A stretch of DNA of 23,139 nt from positions 1 to 23,139 of the forward strand of contig PMGM01000039.1 of assembly GCA_003158115.1 (NCBI GenBank), read 5' to 3'. The notes under the pieces were generated by a model. The model was not told the DNA's origin. It ran no database searches and saw nothing but the letters and a program-made list of their open reading frames with translations. The translations under genes and the position numbers were made by a program. Shown here in pieces: positions 22,771 through 23,139 of the stretch. Each line of letters opens with the position of its first letter. Within the stretch, counting starts at the first letter, position 1. This stretch comes from Methanobacterium sp. GTDB lineage: Archaea; Methanobacteriota; Methanobacteria; Methanobacteriales; Methanobacteriaceae.

Positions 22771-23139
22771 AAACAACTTACTAACTGATTACACCTTTAA
22801 ATTCAAAACAGGACCATAGTTTCTTTCTTATTTTCTTTTATTTTATATTCTAAGATAATGGATATACTCATACTTAAAAATGCATGGATATATACTGAAA
22901 CTGATGTATAAATTTATCAATTTGTATTAAATTATTTTCAAAAAAAATCAAATAAATGTCAACAATTTTATTAGGTATTTAACAAGAACAAAGTGATCGA
23001 ATTAGTTATAAAAATTTAATTCATTTGATTTAATTACAGCTTTATGAGTTAATACACAATATAAAGTCCCATAAATAGAAAAATGAGCGAAGGAATATGT
23101 ATCAACCAGCAAATCCAGACACTTAACTCATTTTAACAA
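22771..23139 (+). repeat. Dispersed repeat with left flank and tail module, copy F
   Basis: The left flank 22771-22813 (ending AAATTCAAAACAGG) matches copy B and is followed by a T-rich tract. The core runs 22858-22941 and is nearly identical to copy E, with one change in the micro-ORF (MDILILKNAWIYTETDV). A tail at 23093-23139 matches the tail of copy C and runs into the window edge. Between core and tail (22942-23092) I see nothing recognisable. The whole gene-free end 22703-23139 is covered by this element and short AT-rich DNA. Confidence 0.85.

Noticed and set aside
6979..22941. Repeats as a possible CRISPR array
   Set aside because: The copies are kilobases apart with genes between them and vary in sequence; there is no regular repeat-spacer pattern and no cas gene.

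Overview
The window looks like chromosomal DNA of a low-GC mesophilic methanogen of the Methanobacterium type (inference). It has three secreted adhesin-like beta-helix proteins ending in membrane anchors or repeat domains. It also has archaeon-typical families (DUF2162, DUF2149, DUF169), GGAGGTGATC-like ribosome binding sites, frequent TTG starts, AT-rich TATA-like upstream regions and T-tract terminators. No tRNA, rRNA or CRISPR array is visible.

Layout. The left edge (1-255) holds decayed DNA: an IS5-type transposase remnant and what may be the tail of an old surface protein. Two related beta-helix surface proteins are divergently transcribed from one spacer (361-1962 minus, 2266-3963 plus). 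A tight plus-strand operon follows (4159-6573): a DUF2162 membrane protein with a Cys-Pro-Cys-Cys motif, an ExbB/TolQ-type motor subunit, a DUF2149 protein that resembles ExbD, and a DUF169 protein. Next, on the minus strand, are a TetR regulator and an alpha/beta hydrolase whose nucleophile position is alanine (7247-8766). An arsenic island follows (9379-12265): ACR3 arsenite permease, an isocitrate lyase/PEP mutase-like enzyme and ArsR on the minus strand, and a thioredoxin-type arsenate reductase on the plus strand. Both arsR and the lyase-like gene carry a single-base frameshift. After a rubredoxin and a broken gene comes a signalling pair: a PAS histidine kinase (minus) divergent from a 995-residue CheB-CheR-coiled-coil-PAS protein (plus). 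The right end holds a GGA(I/V)-repeat adhesin and a second DUF169 gene.

How the genes may work together. ArsC reduces arsenate, ACR3 exports arsenite, and ArsR would control both from a divergent spacer that contains a perfect 16-bp palindrome. The ExbB/ExbD-like pair probably energises a process at the cell membrane together with the DUF2162 protein. The CheB/CheR protein has no kinase domain of its own, and the divergent histidine kinase may supply it.

The most striking unexplained structure is a family of dispersed repeats. Six copies of an about 84-bp core, all in the plus orientation, occupy nearly every long gene-free stretch from 6.9 kb to the right end. Different copies carry different shared flanking modules, so the family is a mosaic. 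The core starts with ATG and in four copies encodes an intact 17-codon micro-ORF. Several of these stretches also contain short minus-strand coding relics, so the spacers look like sites of repeated insertion and decay.
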